In this document: positions 43,793 to 52,972 of the stretch, piece after piece
Position numbering within the stretch: position 1 is the first letter of the stretch
How the letters are laid out: the number at the start of each line of letters is the position of its first letter
NCBI RefSeq assembly: GCF_001700315.1
Contig: NZ_MASJ01000034.1
Span: forward strand, 1-55,402
From: Caryophanon tenue
GTDB taxonomy: Bacteria; Bacillota; Bacilli; Bacillales_A; Planococcaceae
DNA: 55,402 bases
Direction of reading: 5' to 3'
The notes under the pieces: generated by a model
Told to the model about the DNA's origin: nothing
What the model saw: the letters and a program-made list of their open reading frames with translations, nothing else
Database searches by the model: none
Translations under genes and position numbers: made by a program

Positions 43793-44329
43793 TTATGCTT
43801 CTGCTTTAATAGAAGCGAAGTATTCACGTACACCTTTCCAGCCAAGTACACGCGGGAATTGCTCATCGCTACGATTGTTCGGTTGGTCAAACAAAATACC
43901 TTGCCCCGTGAAATTACGTAATTGCTGTGTATTATCATCAATTAAGTAATCAGCATTCACCACTTTTTTATTCCCACAGAAAATAAAGTAGTTCGGGTCT
44001 AAAAATGGGAAGTGTTTACGTAACCAGTCATATTTTGCGGCAAAACTACCTGGTACATCCATCGCTGCTGTTGCAATATAAATATCATATTCTTCACTTA
44101 GCTCTTTTAAGACAATCGGTGCATCTTCATCTAATAATGCTAAATCACGGAAAAAGTCTGGTTCATTAATGATTTGCCAAAACTTTTTACGTTTTTCCTC
44201 GCTATGCTCACCGTAAAAGATTTCATATGCCGATAAATTTTCATTAAAATGAGCATTTGAAGCACTCACTGCCTTATCAACAAAGTTCGCTAACACTTGG
44301 TCCATATCTACTGCAATACTTTTTCTCAT
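43793..44329 (-). CDS. 5'(3')-deoxyribonucleotidase family HAD phosphatase
   Basis: 178 residues from ATG 44329 with GGAGG upstream; a TTG two codons earlier is less likely. HAD motif I is VDMDQVLANF (Asp nucleophile and Asp general acid), motif II is IYIATAAMD and the last is ADYLIDDNTQQL. It resembles NT5C/YorS-like deoxyribonucleotidases, which dephosphorylate deoxynucleoside monophosphates. Function is inferred from family. Confidence 0.82.
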   Translation of the reverse strand: MRKSIAVDMDQVLANFVDKAVSASNAHFNENLSAYEIFYGEHSEEKRKKFWQIINEPDFFRDLALLDEDAPIVLKELSEEYDIYIATAAMDVPGSFAAKYDWLRKHFPFLDPNYFIFCGNKKVVNADYLIDDNTQQLRNFTGQGILFDQPNNRSDEQFPRVLGWKGVREYFASIKAEA

Positions 44330-44390
44330 GTTCAACCTCCGTCATTGTCGTTTCCTCTTTAGCTTACTAATAAAAAGCACATCTAAGCAA

Positions 44391-45503
44391 CTATTTCGCT
44401 ATATTATATAATGTAGCTGCTACGGCCTGCGCACCTGTCATTAACGCTTCGCGGTCAAATGTCATATTCGGATGATGTAAGCCTGGTGCTAAATTTGCAC
44501 CAACACCAATCATGGCCGCCTTTAATTCAGGTTTAGCAATCGTATAACAATGGAAATCATCGCTGCCTGGCGTATGCACATGAGGCGCTAACGCTTCTAG
44601 CCCTAATTCCTCAATAATCGCCTGCTCTGCAATCATTGCCGCTTCCTGTGACACTTCAGCACCTGGTGTGAAGTCTTCCCATTGCCATTCGATTCGTACA
44701 TCAAACTGCTGCTGAAGCTGACCGAAAATACGCTCGATACGCTCCTTCATTTGTTGTAACACTTCATTCTTTTGCGCACGTACATCAATTGAAAATTCAG
44801 CAGTTCCTGCAATAATATTCACACTGCCTCCGTCTGCTACCATTTTTGTTATTTTAGCAGAGCACACTTCAAATGGGTCGATATGCATCATGCTTAATTG
44901 TTGATGCATCGTCACCAACACATCAATGGCACTTTGTCCTTGGTGTGGACGTGCTCCGTGTGCATCGACACCGAAAATTTTCCCTTGTAAAAAGTATGCA
45001 GCACCGTGATGAATGGCCGGTGCTACTTTACCAAGTGGCAGTTCCTCTTGTGGACGTAAATGCACACCAAATAAATGCGTCACATCATCAAGCGCTCCTC
45101 GCTCAATCATTGAAATCGCACCGTTGCCCTTTTCTTCTGCTGGCTGAAAAATAAAACGAATGCGCTTTGAAAGCTTGCGGTCTTTTAGTAACAATAACGC
45201 ACCGAGTACCATTGCCATATTCGCATCATGACCACATGAATGATTCGCTTGCCACATACCATTCACTTCTTGCCATAACGCATCAATATCTGCACGCACT
45301 GCAATGACTTCCTCGCCCTCACCGATTTCTGCCTGTAAACCTGTCACATCATCAAAACGGCGGTACGGGATATGTAACTCCTGTAAAATCGTTGCGAGCG
45401 TATTCGTTGTCTCTACTTCCTCCCAGCTAATTTCTGGATGTGTATGAAAATGATTGAACCAAGCAAGAACTTGTGTCTCTAGTGTTTGTTGTTCAATTGT
45501 CAT
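44391..45503 (-). CDS. M20 family amidohydrolase/aminoacylase
   Basis: 370 residues from ATG 45503 (AAAGGTGG site); a GTG four codons upstream overlaps the site. Metal ligands appear in NHSCGHDANMAMVLGALLLL, FQPAEEKGNGA and the late GLHHPNMTFDREAL; substrate-side HTPGSDDFHCYT is present. The family includes hippurate hydrolase, N-acetyl-amino acid deacetylases and IAA-amino-acid hydrolases. The acyl group cannot be told from sequence. It is monocistronic. Confidence 0.85.
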   Translation of the reverse strand: MTIEQQTLETQVLAWFNHFHTHPEISWEEVETTNTLATILQELHIPYRRFDDVTGLQAEIGEGEEVIAVRADIDALWQEVNGMWQANHSCGHDANMAMVLGALLLLKDRKLSKRIRFIFQPAEEKGNGAISMIERGALDDVTHLFGVHLRPQEELPLGKVAPAIHHGAAYFLQGKIFGVDAHGARPHQGQSAIDVLVTMHQQLSMMHIDPFEVCSAKITKMVADGGSVNIIAGTAEFSIDVRAQKNEVLQQMKERIERIFGQLQQQFDVRIEWQWEDFTPGAEVSQEAAMIAEQAIIEELGLEALAPHVHTPGSDDFHCYTIAKPELKAAMIGVGANLAPGLHHPNMTFDREALMTGAQAVAATLYNIAK

Positions 45504-45563
45504 GCTGTTTGCCACCTTTATCGTTAGTCGTATGTCTATTATAAGCCTTTTTCATACGACAAA

Positions 45564-45600
45564 AAAAGATTATGCAAGCATGTCGCTCGCATAATCTTTT
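45564..45600 (-). terminator. Terminator of the 43-residue peptide gene
   Basis: Arms AAGATTATGC/GCATAATCTT with a 13-nt loop are followed by seven T residues on the minus strand. It begins at the stop codon of the small gene, which supports a dedicated transcript. Confidence 0.75.
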
Positions 45601-45730
45601 ACAAACTTGAGAAAAAACCTGGTGGATATTGCTCTTGCTGTGTAGCTGTTGTTGTATGATACGTTTCTTCTGTCGTCATGTCCATTTCTTCTTCATCTAA
45701 TAAATATGTCTCGAATTTTGAATTTGCCAT
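45599..45730 (-). CDS. Short acidic peptide of unknown function (43 residues)
   Basis: Not an open frame of ordinary length: 43 codons with a good AAGAGGTG site 9 bases before the ATG at 45730, and a strong terminator directly at its stop. The product starts MANSKFETYLLDEEEMDM, continues with a Thr/Gln-rich middle and ends YPPGFFSSL. No membrane segment or signal is visible. An acidic leader-like N-terminus plus a hydrophobic Pro/Gly-containing tail is the general form of a precursor peptide, but no modification enzyme is adjacent. Alternatives are a small regulatory protein or a protein-interaction tag. Confidence 0.55.
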   Translation of the reverse strand: MANSKFETYLLDEEEMDMTTEETYHTTTATQQEQYPPGFFSSL

Positions 45731-45846
45731 ATAGAACACCTCTTAAATTGTTAGAATTTTTAGATAATAACACTTTAACGTATTATGGCGCGCCTCGCAA
45801 TAGATGAGCCGTCTATATCGCAAAAAACTATATAATCTATCTCACT

Positions 45847-46731
45847 TTAAGATGATTCAACTGGCATCTCTTTTTTTCGTCTAAAAGTTGGTTTAATTTC
45901 AGCTAATAAGATCGCAGCAAAAATTAATATACAGCCAATTACCATACGCCCCGTTAATAGCTCATGTAAAATAATGACCGATAAAATCGTCCCGAATAAT
46001 GCTTCTGTCGATAAAATAATGGCAGACTTTGTTGGGTTAGCATATTGCATACCGACATTTTGGCACACGTACGCAATAACTGTACAAAATACCGCTAAAT
46101 ATAAAATGGCATACATTCCTTCTGCCGGTACATCCAATGTTAACTCTCCTAGCATTGCCGCTGTTACCACACTTAAAAACGCTGCCGTTATAAACTGAAC
46201 AATCGTCAGTGCTAAGGCATCTTCTTTTTTCACAAATACATTCGTATAAAAAATATCAAACGCAAATGCAAGCGCGCATAAAATCGATAACATATCACCA
46301 AGATTCATCGTCATCGAGCCTTGTAATGATAAAAAGCCAATCCCAATAAGCGCAATTACTGCCGCTGAAATTTCAAAACGGTCAAATCGACGCTTATAAA
46401 TGATATACGCTAACAATGGCACGAAGATGACGTTGAGTGCTGTTAAAAAAGCATTTTTCGATGGTGTCGTGTATAGCAGTCCGTATGTTTGAATAACGAA
46501 CGCTAAAAATAAAATAGACCCTAGCACTGCCCCTTTCCATAACACAGCGCGTGAAATAAGTGCCAACTTTTTACGAAAGACGATACATAAAATAATCGTA
46601 GCCACTGTAAAGCGACCTGCCATTAATTGCAGCACCGTTAAATATTCTAGTCCTATATCCATGCCGATAAAGCCGCTTCCCCACATTAATGCTGTAATGA
46701 GCATTAATATCTCGCCTTTATATTTTGCCAT
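45847..46731 (-). CDS. DMT-family (EamA) transporter
   Basis: 294 residues, ten membrane helices in two EamA repeats: LITALMWGSGFIGMDIGLEY, LGSILFLAFVIQTYGLLYTT, and YAILYLAVFCTVIAYVCQNV with MQYANPTKSAIILSTEALFG. Members export amino acids and other metabolites. AAGGGG precedes the start. It is monocistronic. Confidence 0.85.
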   Translation of the reverse strand: MAKYKGEILMLITALMWGSGFIGMDIGLEYLTVLQLMAGRFTVATIILCIVFRKKLALISRAVLWKGAVLGSILFLAFVIQTYGLLYTTPSKNAFLTALNVIFVPLLAYIIYKRRFDRFEISAAVIALIGIGFLSLQGSMTMNLGDMLSILCALAFAFDIFYTNVFVKKEDALALTIVQFITAAFLSVVTAAMLGELTLDVPAEGMYAILYLAVFCTVIAYVCQNVGMQYANPTKSAIILSTEALFGTILSVIILHELLTGRMVIGCILIFAAILLAEIKPTFRRKKEMPVESS

Positions 46732-46835
46732 ACTGCCCCTTCTTTCTTGTTGTAAAAATCATAAAATTCAGTATAGCACTATTTGCCGAAACGCTCTATA
46801 GCAAAATCACGGCTTGCCATTTGCACAATAGAAAA

Positions 46836-46867
46836 TGCCATTCGACAATCAAAACTGTCGAATGGCA
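46836..46867 (-). terminator. Terminator of the TRAP operon
   Basis: Arms TGCCATTCGACA/TGTCGAATGGCA (12 bp, perfect) with an 8-nt loop and TTTT tail on the minus strand follow the TRAP permease stop. Confidence 0.8.
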
Positions 46868-46899
46868 CTCCATGCGAGGCGATACACCTAACCAGTATA

Positions 46900-48912
46900 T
46901 TACGATGCTATCGCTTGTTTTGGTGGCTTTTTGTCACGTGACATCCACTGAATAACAAATAAAACAACAAATAGCACTAAACCAATTGTGTCTGATATAC
47001 CTTCTGGATAAATCAATAATAAACCTGTAATCACTGCCACAAGACGTTCAATTACATTCATCGAACGATACCAATAGCCAATAATCCCGGCACCGATTGC
47101 TAACATACCACAAATCGCAGTAAATACAACCCATACAATTTGTAATATGGTTGTATCAATCATCAGCAACGCTGGCGAGAACACAATCATATAGGGAATA
47201 ATAAATGCGGCAATGGCTAATTTTGCAGAATGAATGCCCGTTCGAATTGGGTCTCCACCAGAAATACCCGATGCCGCAAAAGCTGCAAGCGCAACAGGCG
47301 GCGTGATATCTGCGATAATGCCGAAATAAAATACAAAGAAATGCGCTGATAATAATACCGCAATCGGTACAGCAGCTGGCGCTACATCAGGTGCTAATAA
47401 AACAATAATCGCAGGCGCTGCAATTGTTGATGTAATGACGTAGTTCGCTGTTGTCGGTGCACCCATCCCTAAAATAAGCGATGCAATCATAACAAAGAAT
47501 AATGTTAATAAAATATTGCCACCAGCTAAATCAACAAGGCTTCCAGCTAAACTTAAACCTAAACCTGTTTTTGCAACAACACCAACGATAATTCCAGCAC
47601 ATGCTGTTGCGGCAACTACTGCAAGTGCTGTGCGTGCACCGTCTACTAATGCATCAACGGCTTCACGTATACCAAACTTCACATCGGGATTAATAATACC
47701 GACAACAATACAGCTTAAAATCCCATAAAGCGCTGCATGCATCACTGGCACACCAAGCATCATAATGACGATAATTAACGCAATTGGAATTAATAAATAG
47801 ATTTTCTTAAAAATCATTTTGCGGTCCGGCATTTCATCATCAGTTAGACCACGTAACCCTAGACGTTTCGCTTCAAAGTGCGTCATAATCCAAATGCCCG
47901 TAAAGTAGAGGAGCGCTGGAATAGCCGCTGCTTTTGCAATTTCCCAATACGTAATGCCACGCCCGATAAACTCAACCATTAAAAATGCTGCTGCGCCCAT
48001 AATCGGTGGCATCAATTGGCCACCTGTTGAAGACGAAGCCTCAACAGCGCCCGCAAAGTTTTTTTCATATCCTAGTCGCTTCATTAATGGAATCGTATAC
48101 GCGCCAGACGTTACAACGTTTGCAACTGATGAACCTGATATTGTTCCTTGTAACGCGGATGAAAAAATAGCTACCTTCGCGGGTCCTCCAACTAACTTGC
48201 CTGCAACAGAAATTGCTAAATCATTAAAATACTCGCCAACCCCTGTTTTCACAAGGAATGCCCCGAATAATAAAAACGCAAAAATATATGTAGCAGATAC
48301 ACTAATCGGTGTCCCTAAAATCCCATCTGTTGAGTAGTACATTAAGTTAACAATACCTTCAAGTGACTGACCACGATGCGCTAAAAAGTCTGGCATATAC
48401 GGTCCGGCAAATGCATAAAATAAAAAGAGCCCGGCAATAATCGTAATTGGCAAACCAACTGCGCGTCGTGCCGCTTCTAATACAAGAACAATAACGATCA
48501 GACCAACAATAAAATCGAGTGTTTCAATCGATCCAAGTCGACTAACAAGACGTTCGTAATTGAGCGTCCAGTACATCCCCGTAATAGCTGCAAGCCCAGC
48601 TAAAACCCAATCATAAATCGGTACTTTATCTTTCCGTAACGATTTCAGTGCTGGGTAAAGTAAAAAAATAAAAGTTAGACCGAAACCTAAGTGAATCGTA
48701 CGTTGAATCCATGCTGTAAACTGCCCAAAAATAGCTGTATACACTTGAAATAATGAAAAGGCTAGTAATCCAAAATAAATAACTTTATTGACAGCACCAG
48801 GTATATGACGCACGTTCGATTCTGTATCATATTTTTCAAGTAAGCGCTGTTGCTCTTCAGCTGACAATGTTTCAAACTGTTCATTTTCAAGTCTTTCTTG
48901 TCGTTCTGTCAT
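46900..48912 (-). CDS. TAXI-type TRAP transporter, fused small and large permease
   Basis: 670 residues with about 17-18 membrane helices. The N-terminal part (about 50-170) is DctQ-like; the rest is DctM-like, with AYIFAFLLFGAFLVKTGVGE, SGSSVANVVTSGAYTIPLM, ASSSTGGQLMPPIMGAAAFL, GMGAPTTANYVITST and FYFGIIADITPPVALAAFAA. It imports organic acids or amino acids using Na+ or H+. The start overlaps the DUF1850 stop by one base. Confidence 0.9.
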   Translation of the reverse strand: MTERQERLENEQFETLSAEEQQRLLEKYDTESNVRHIPGAVNKVIYFGLLAFSLFQVYTAIFGQFTAWIQRTIHLGFGLTFIFLLYPALKSLRKDKVPIYDWVLAGLAAITGMYWTLNYERLVSRLGSIETLDFIVGLIVIVLVLEAARRAVGLPITIIAGLFLFYAFAGPYMPDFLAHRGQSLEGIVNLMYYSTDGILGTPISVSATYIFAFLLFGAFLVKTGVGEYFNDLAISVAGKLVGGPAKVAIFSSALQGTISGSSVANVVTSGAYTIPLMKRLGYEKNFAGAVEASSSTGGQLMPPIMGAAAFLMVEFIGRGITYWEIAKAAAIPALLYFTGIWIMTHFEAKRLGLRGLTDDEMPDRKMIFKKIYLLIPIALIIVIMMLGVPVMHAALYGILSCIVVGIINPDVKFGIREAVDALVDGARTALAVVAATACAGIIVGVVAKTGLGLSLAGSLVDLAGGNILLTLFFVMIASLILGMGAPTTANYVITSTIAAPAIIVLLAPDVAPAAVPIAVLLSAHFFVFYFGIIADITPPVALAAFAASGISGGDPIRTGIHSAKLAIAAFIIPYMIVFSPALLMIDTTILQIVWVVFTAICGMLAIGAGIIGYWYRSMNVIERLVAVITGLLLIYPEGISDTIGLVLFVVLFVIQWMSRDKKPPKQAIAS

Positions 48913-49412
48913 TACAACATCATTCCTTTCACACGTTCGTATAATGAAAGGTGCTGAATTGAAAAGCGATACGATTCACCACGCTGCAATTGTTCTTTTA
49001 AATCATATTGTTGTCCAGCGTAATAAAACGATAAATCGGCATCAATATCACCAATCAATACGGTAAAATCATCAATCACGGTATCGTCAAAACGAAGCGT
49101 GTACATACCATTTTCGAGTGTTAATGTTTGCCCTTTGTCCGCAGTTGCCGGCATACCAATGGCGGTTTTATCATACGTCATCTGTATGAAACGTATGGCG
49201 TCATCAGCTGTTATACGATAATACTCCCACACATCGGTTTGATGAATGGAATGCGTATAGCGTATTTGAAAAGCAATGTCTTCATCAATTAACACATAAT
49301 GCATCATCGGCTGTTCCGTTCTTGTTTGTTCAAAAACGAAGGCTGTTTGTGAAGGAATAAAAATAATTGCTGCAAGTATGATGATGACAACCATAACACT
49401 ATAACGCTTCAT
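48912..49412 (-). CDS. DUF1850 protein, TRAP-associated
   Basis: 166 residues. A single N-terminal membrane anchor (about 5-22) is followed by an extracytoplasmic domain with the DUF1850 pattern FQIRYTHSIHQTDVWEYYRI. The family occurs next to TAXI-TRAP permeases, as here. A helper or signalling role is assumed only from that association. Confidence 0.85.
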   Translation of the reverse strand: MKRYSVMVVIIILAAIIFIPSQTAFVFEQTRTEQPMMHYVLIDEDIAFQIRYTHSIHQTDVWEYYRITADDAIRFIQMTYDKTAIGMPATADKGQTLTLENGMYTLRFDDTVIDDFTVLIGDIDADLSFYYAGQQYDLKEQLQRGESYRFSIQHLSLYERVKGMML

Positions 49413-49445
49413 AAATGCACCTCAATTTCTTCAAAGGCGATAGAA

Positions 49446-49484
49446 AAGGTTTGCCCGCAAAAAACATCTTTTTGGACAAACCTT
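49446..49484 (-). terminator. Hairpin between binding-protein and DUF1850 genes
   Basis: AAGGTTTG/CAAACCTT with inner GG/CC pairs and a T-rich tail on the minus strand lies just after the binding-protein stop. It probably ends or stabilises part of the transcripts, giving more binding protein than permease. Confidence 0.65.
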
Positions 49485-49499
49485 ATATAATTTCGCTAT

Positions 49500-50468
49500 T
49501 TATTGCTCATCAAAATATTTTTGAGCACCTGGATGTACATCAATGCCGATACCATCTAATGCTGTTTCAGCTTTAATGAACTCTCCTTTTGCATGTTGAA
49601 TCTCACCTGCATTGCCATAAATGGCTTTCGTAATATCATATGCCACGTCTTCTGGTAAACCTTCTTTTACCGCTAACATCGCTAATACGGATACAGCTGG
49701 TACGTCTTCTGTTAAGCCATATGTGCCTGATGGAATCGTATCGACTGCATAGTATGGGTACTTATCAATTAATGCTTGTGCCTTATCCGCTGCTACTGGT
49801 ACAACAACAACGTCTTCTGTTGCATTTAATGCTTCAACTGCTGCTGTTGGATAACCCGCTGTAATGAACGCTGCATCAATTTGACCTGATTGAATGCCTT
49901 CTGTTGATTCACCGAAGTCTAAGTTTTGTGCTTGAATATCATCCATTGTTAATCCGTGAATTTCTAATAATTGCTCCGCATTCGCATAGGTTCCTGACCC
50001 TGGCGCACCAACCGATACTCGCTTACCTTTTAAATCTTCAAATGATGCAATACCCGAATCAGCTAACGCAACAAGTTGTACAGTTTCTGGATAAAGTGCC
50101 CCAATCGCTACTAAATCCTCAACCGCACCTGTTTCTTCAAACATTAACTCCCCTTGTGTTGCATAATACGCGATGTCTGTTTGAACGAAAATAATTTCAC
50201 CCTCATCTTTTTGAAGTGCTGTGACATTCGCCGAAGATGCTTGTGATACTTCCGCTGTCGTTTGAATACCTGTTTCATCTGAAATTAAATCTGCAAATGT
50301 CCCACCTAACGCGTAGTACGTTCCTTGTGTACCACCCGTTAATAAACTTAAAAACTTAATATCTGAGCTACCTTCTTCTTCCGTGCCCTCGTCTGACGAA
50401 CAAGCTGCAAGGCCTAACATTGCTGTTGCGCATAGTGCTAAAAACCATTTCTGTTTCTGGACTTTCAT
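49500..50468 (-). CDS. TAXI family TRAP transporter substrate-binding lipoprotein
   Basis: 322 residues from ATG 50468 (AAGGGGG site). The lipobox is LAAC, with an acidic linker. TAXI signature: FLSLLTGGTQGTYYALGGTF near the start, SQASSANVTALQKDEGEIIF, GKRVSVGAPGSGTYANAEQL and QIDAAFITAGYPTAAVEAL. It captures ligand (often glutamate or dicarboxylates) for the permease encoded downstream. Confidence 0.92.
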   Translation of the reverse strand: MKVQKQKWFLALCATAMLGLAACSSDEGTEEEGSSDIKFLSLLTGGTQGTYYALGGTFADLISDETGIQTTAEVSQASSANVTALQKDEGEIIFVQTDIAYYATQGELMFEETGAVEDLVAIGALYPETVQLVALADSGIASFEDLKGKRVSVGAPGSGTYANAEQLLEIHGLTMDDIQAQNLDFGESTEGIQSGQIDAAFITAGYPTAAVEALNATEDVVVVPVAADKAQALIDKYPYYAVDTIPSGTYGLTEDVPAVSVLAMLAVKEGLPEDVAYDITKAIYGNAGEIQHAKGEFIKAETALDGIGIDVHPGAQKYFDEQ

Positions 50469-50649
50469 ACAAAAAACCCCCTTGAAAAGTAAATGACGTA
50501 CTAACACATATTTTCATTCGAGCAATTTCTAGAAGATTCAACGAAATATATGCTTATTAAAAACTTTAACATAAATTTTTAGATAATTACAATAACTTAT
50601 TTATCTTTTAATATTTTACAAAAATAAAAAAGCACCGAACACATTAAAA

Positions 50650-50676
50650 CCACAGCGAAAATGACATTCGCTGTGG
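50650..50676 (-). terminator. Terminator of the LysM-3D gene
   Basis: CCACAGCGAA/TTCGCTGTGG perfect arms, 7-nt loop and TTTT tail on the minus strand, about 50 bases after the stop codon. Confidence 0.7.
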
Positions 50677-50729
50677 CTTTGTTGTGTAATAGAGAAGAGC
50701 TATATGCCCGTCTGTATTCATCTATTTTA

Positions 50730-51503
50730 TTAGTTTAAGATTTTTAATGTTACTGTACGGCGACCCCAATCCATTGCACCATCTTGAGATGGGATGAATA
50801 CGTCGATGCGGTTGCCTTTAATTGCGCCACCTGTATCTGCTGCAATTGCTTCACCGTAGCCTTCAACCCATACACGTGTCCCTAAAGGAATAACATTTGG
50901 GTCTACTGCAATTACTTTTGCACCTGGGTTAGCACGTAAGTCTGTACCGTTCGCTGTTGTACCTGAACATCCTGTGCAATACGCTGTGTACGCTGTTGCT
51001 TCTACTGTCATCGTTTGTACAGCGCTACGAGATGTTTGTTGTGCTGGTTGCGATGATGCTGCTTTTGCTTGTGCGTTACGCTTTGCTGTTTCAATTGGAG
51101 CACGTACTGAACCATTTTTTACTGTTAAAACATCACCTGCATAAATCACATGTGCAGAACGTAAACCGTTCCAGTCAACTAACGTTTGTACCGAAGTGCC
51201 ATATGCTGCCGCGATGCTAGCTAAAGTGTCACCAGATTTTACCGTATACTTGCCCTCTGCTGCTGATTGTGCCGTAGATGCTTTTGTCGAGCCACCTACT
51301 TGTAATGTTTGACCTGCATAAATCATATCAGAACCTAATCCATTCGACGCTTTTAATGCGTTAACCGATGTATTGTAGTTTTGTGAGATTAACCACAAGG
51401 TTTCTCCCGATCGAACTTTATGTTCAGCAGCTGACGCGTCGTTTGATGCAAAACCTAAACCTAGTGCCATCACAGCTGCTGTTAAAAATGCCTTCTTCTT
51501 CAT
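50730..51503 (-). CDS. Secreted cell-wall protein with two LysM domains and a 3D domain
   Basis: 257 residues from ATG 51503, with GGAGG 11 bases upstream. A Sec signal peptide (KKKAFLTAAVMALGLGFASN, cleavage near ASA) precedes LysM1 (HKVRSGETLWLISQNYNTSV), LysM2 (YTVKSGDTLASIAAAYGTSV), a Ser/Ala/Gln linker and the 3D domain (VEATAYTAYC, DPNVIPLGTRVWVEGYGEA, ADTGGAIKGNRIDVFI). The three Asp for which the domain is named and the catalytic ADTGG are present. It probably acts as a muralytic lytic transglycosylase-like enzyme. It resembles B. subtilis YocH. Confidence 0.9.
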   Translation of the reverse strand: MKKKAFLTAAVMALGLGFASNDASAAEHKVRSGETLWLISQNYNTSVNALKASNGLGSDMIYAGQTLQVGGSTKASTAQSAAEGKYTVKSGDTLASIAAAYGTSVQTLVDWNGLRSAHVIYAGDVLTVKNGSVRAPIETAKRNAQAKAASSQPAQQTSRSAVQTMTVEATAYTAYCTGCSGTTANGTDLRANPGAKVIAVDPNVIPLGTRVWVEGYGEAIAADTGGAIKGNRIDVFIPSQDGAMDWGRRTVTLKILN

Positions 51504-51917
51504 AATTTTCTTTTCCTCCATTTAAAAACAAATCCCGATGTTGCTCAAATTTTATGGGATGTATTTTGTAGCTGAGACTAACTTTACCGTGTTTACATTA
51601 CACACGTATTACAACTCAGTATGCGGAAAGTTACAATTATATTTCATAAAAACGATGTTTTTTGCAAAAGAAACAATTCTAATTATCTAAAAAATAGACA
51701 CAAAGCGTTTATACATCAACTTTTCACTATCATTTATGACTATAAAACTATATTTCAATATGTCACATTGTCACACTGTTTTGTTACACAATGTGTGAGC
51801 AGTTTTATCGCTTTTTATATTAAGAGTATGTTAATGCTCTTTAAAGAAATTGTACGGTACGCATATGACGGTCATTTTTTGGGTATAGTAATAAGAGAAC
51901 AAAGGAGGAATGTATGT
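51504..51917. other. Intergenic region before the HD gene
   Basis: About 410 bases between divergent genes. No supported gene. An open frame continues upstream of the HD gene to 51621 but has no ribosome site before 51918. The promoters of the two genes must lie here, but no convincing hexamer pair can be singled out. Confidence 0.4.
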
Positions 51918-52550
51918 ATGGGAATTCACCACTTTTTCACAAGCTTAAATGATTTAGAACGCATCATTCGTTGTCCAGGGCGTTTTAAATTTGAAGAACA
52001 TAATGTAGCAGCACACTCTTGGAAAGTTTCACAGTATGCGATGTTTTTCGCTACACTCGAAGAAATGAACGGCGCAACAGTCGATTGGAAGTCGCTTTAT
52101 GAAAAAACGATTAACCATGACTTTGCAGAAGTATTTATCGGCGATATTAAAACACCGGTAAAGCACGCAAGCCCTGAACTGAAACAAATGCTTGCCCATG
52201 TTGAGGAAAAAATGATGGAAAAATTCATTATTGATGAAATTCCAGAACAGTTCCAAGATATTTTCTTCGCTCGTATGAAAGAAGGAAAAGATGGCTCGCT
52301 TGAAGGTTTACTATTAGAGTTTGCTGATAAGCTCGACCAATTTTATGAATCATTTGCAGAGTTAAAGCGTGGCAACAGCGATAAAGAGTTTGTCGTTATT
52401 TACCGCAATGCTTTATCAAAAATTTTGCAACTGCCACTACCAAATAGCATTGCTTACTTCCGTGAAATCATTTTGCAAGACGCTATTAATGAAGAAACAC
52501 ATATTGATTTACAAACATTAACGCACGAAATTTTAAACGAAAATCGTTAA
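51918..52550 (+). CDS. YfbR-like HD-domain 5'-deoxynucleotidase
   Basis: 210 residues from ATG 51918, nine bases after GGAGG. HD metal ligands: His in EEHNVAAHSWKVSQYAMFFA, His-Asp in INHDFAEVFIGDIKTPVKHA, and Asp in LEFADKLDQFYESFAEL. This is the HD_3/YfbR pattern, whose E. coli member hydrolyses deoxynucleoside monophosphates. A terminator follows. Confidence 0.87.
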   Translation: MGIHHFFTSLNDLERIIRCPGRFKFEEHNVAAHSWKVSQYAMFFATLEEMNGATVDWKSLYEKTINHDFAEVFIGDIKTPVKHASPELKQMLAHVEEKMMEKFIIDEIPEQFQDIFFARMKEGKDGSLEGLLLEFADKLDQFYESFAELKRGNSDKEFVVIYRNALSKILQLPLPNSIAYFREIILQDAINEETHIDLQTLTHEILNENR

Positions 52551-52566
52551 CACATAATGCACGTGG

Positions 52567-52597
52567 AGGTTTTCCCAATGATGGGAAAGCTTTTTTT
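52567..52597 (+). terminator. Terminator of the HD gene
   Basis: TTTCCCA/TGGGAAA arms with a 4-nt loop and a run of seven T residues begin 17 bases after the stop codon. Confidence 0.75.
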
Positions 52598-52684
52598 ATA
52601 CTTAAAATACAGAGCAATATCATTCGTACTTCTATGAAAATTCATTATGCATGTTACTTGACAATTTTTTTGCAAGTCACTTAC

Positions 52685-52972
52685 TTGCTATATTCTGACA
52701 CATCACGTATTATAGCTATAAAGCTACATTGTTCGTACGATATTAAGTTTTAACCTTTACATTGTAACAGGGAGTTTTAATCGTTTAGGAAATGGCGTGC
52801 CCAGACTCTTTTGACTTTGGGATAGACAGGAACTAAATTGCGAACACCCACTTTGAGGAGTGGTGGTTTAAAACTTTCTATTCATATTACGTCAATTGTA
52901 GCTTTATAACCTTATTGATACAGCAAGGCCTATAGATAACCCTCTACGGAATGCAACGTAGAGGGTTTTTTT
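52685..52972 (+). ncRNA. Structured non-coding RNA, 6S RNA-like
   Basis: Promoter TTGCTA (52685-52690) and TATTAT (52708-52713) are 17 bp apart. From about 52718 the RNA runs to 52908 (about 190 nt), and its two ends pair: 52718-52728 with 52897-52907 (11 bp perfect, extended by three more after a bulge). A second helix, AAGTTTTAA-CC with GGTTTAAAACTT, lies inside. A central region and an apical hairpin follow, and a terminator (arms 52940-52948 and 52957-52965, seven T residues) ends the gene. Length, closed ends, central bubble and lack of an open frame suggest 6S RNA. Primary sequence identity could not be confirmed, so another ncRNA class remains possible. Confidence 0.55.
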
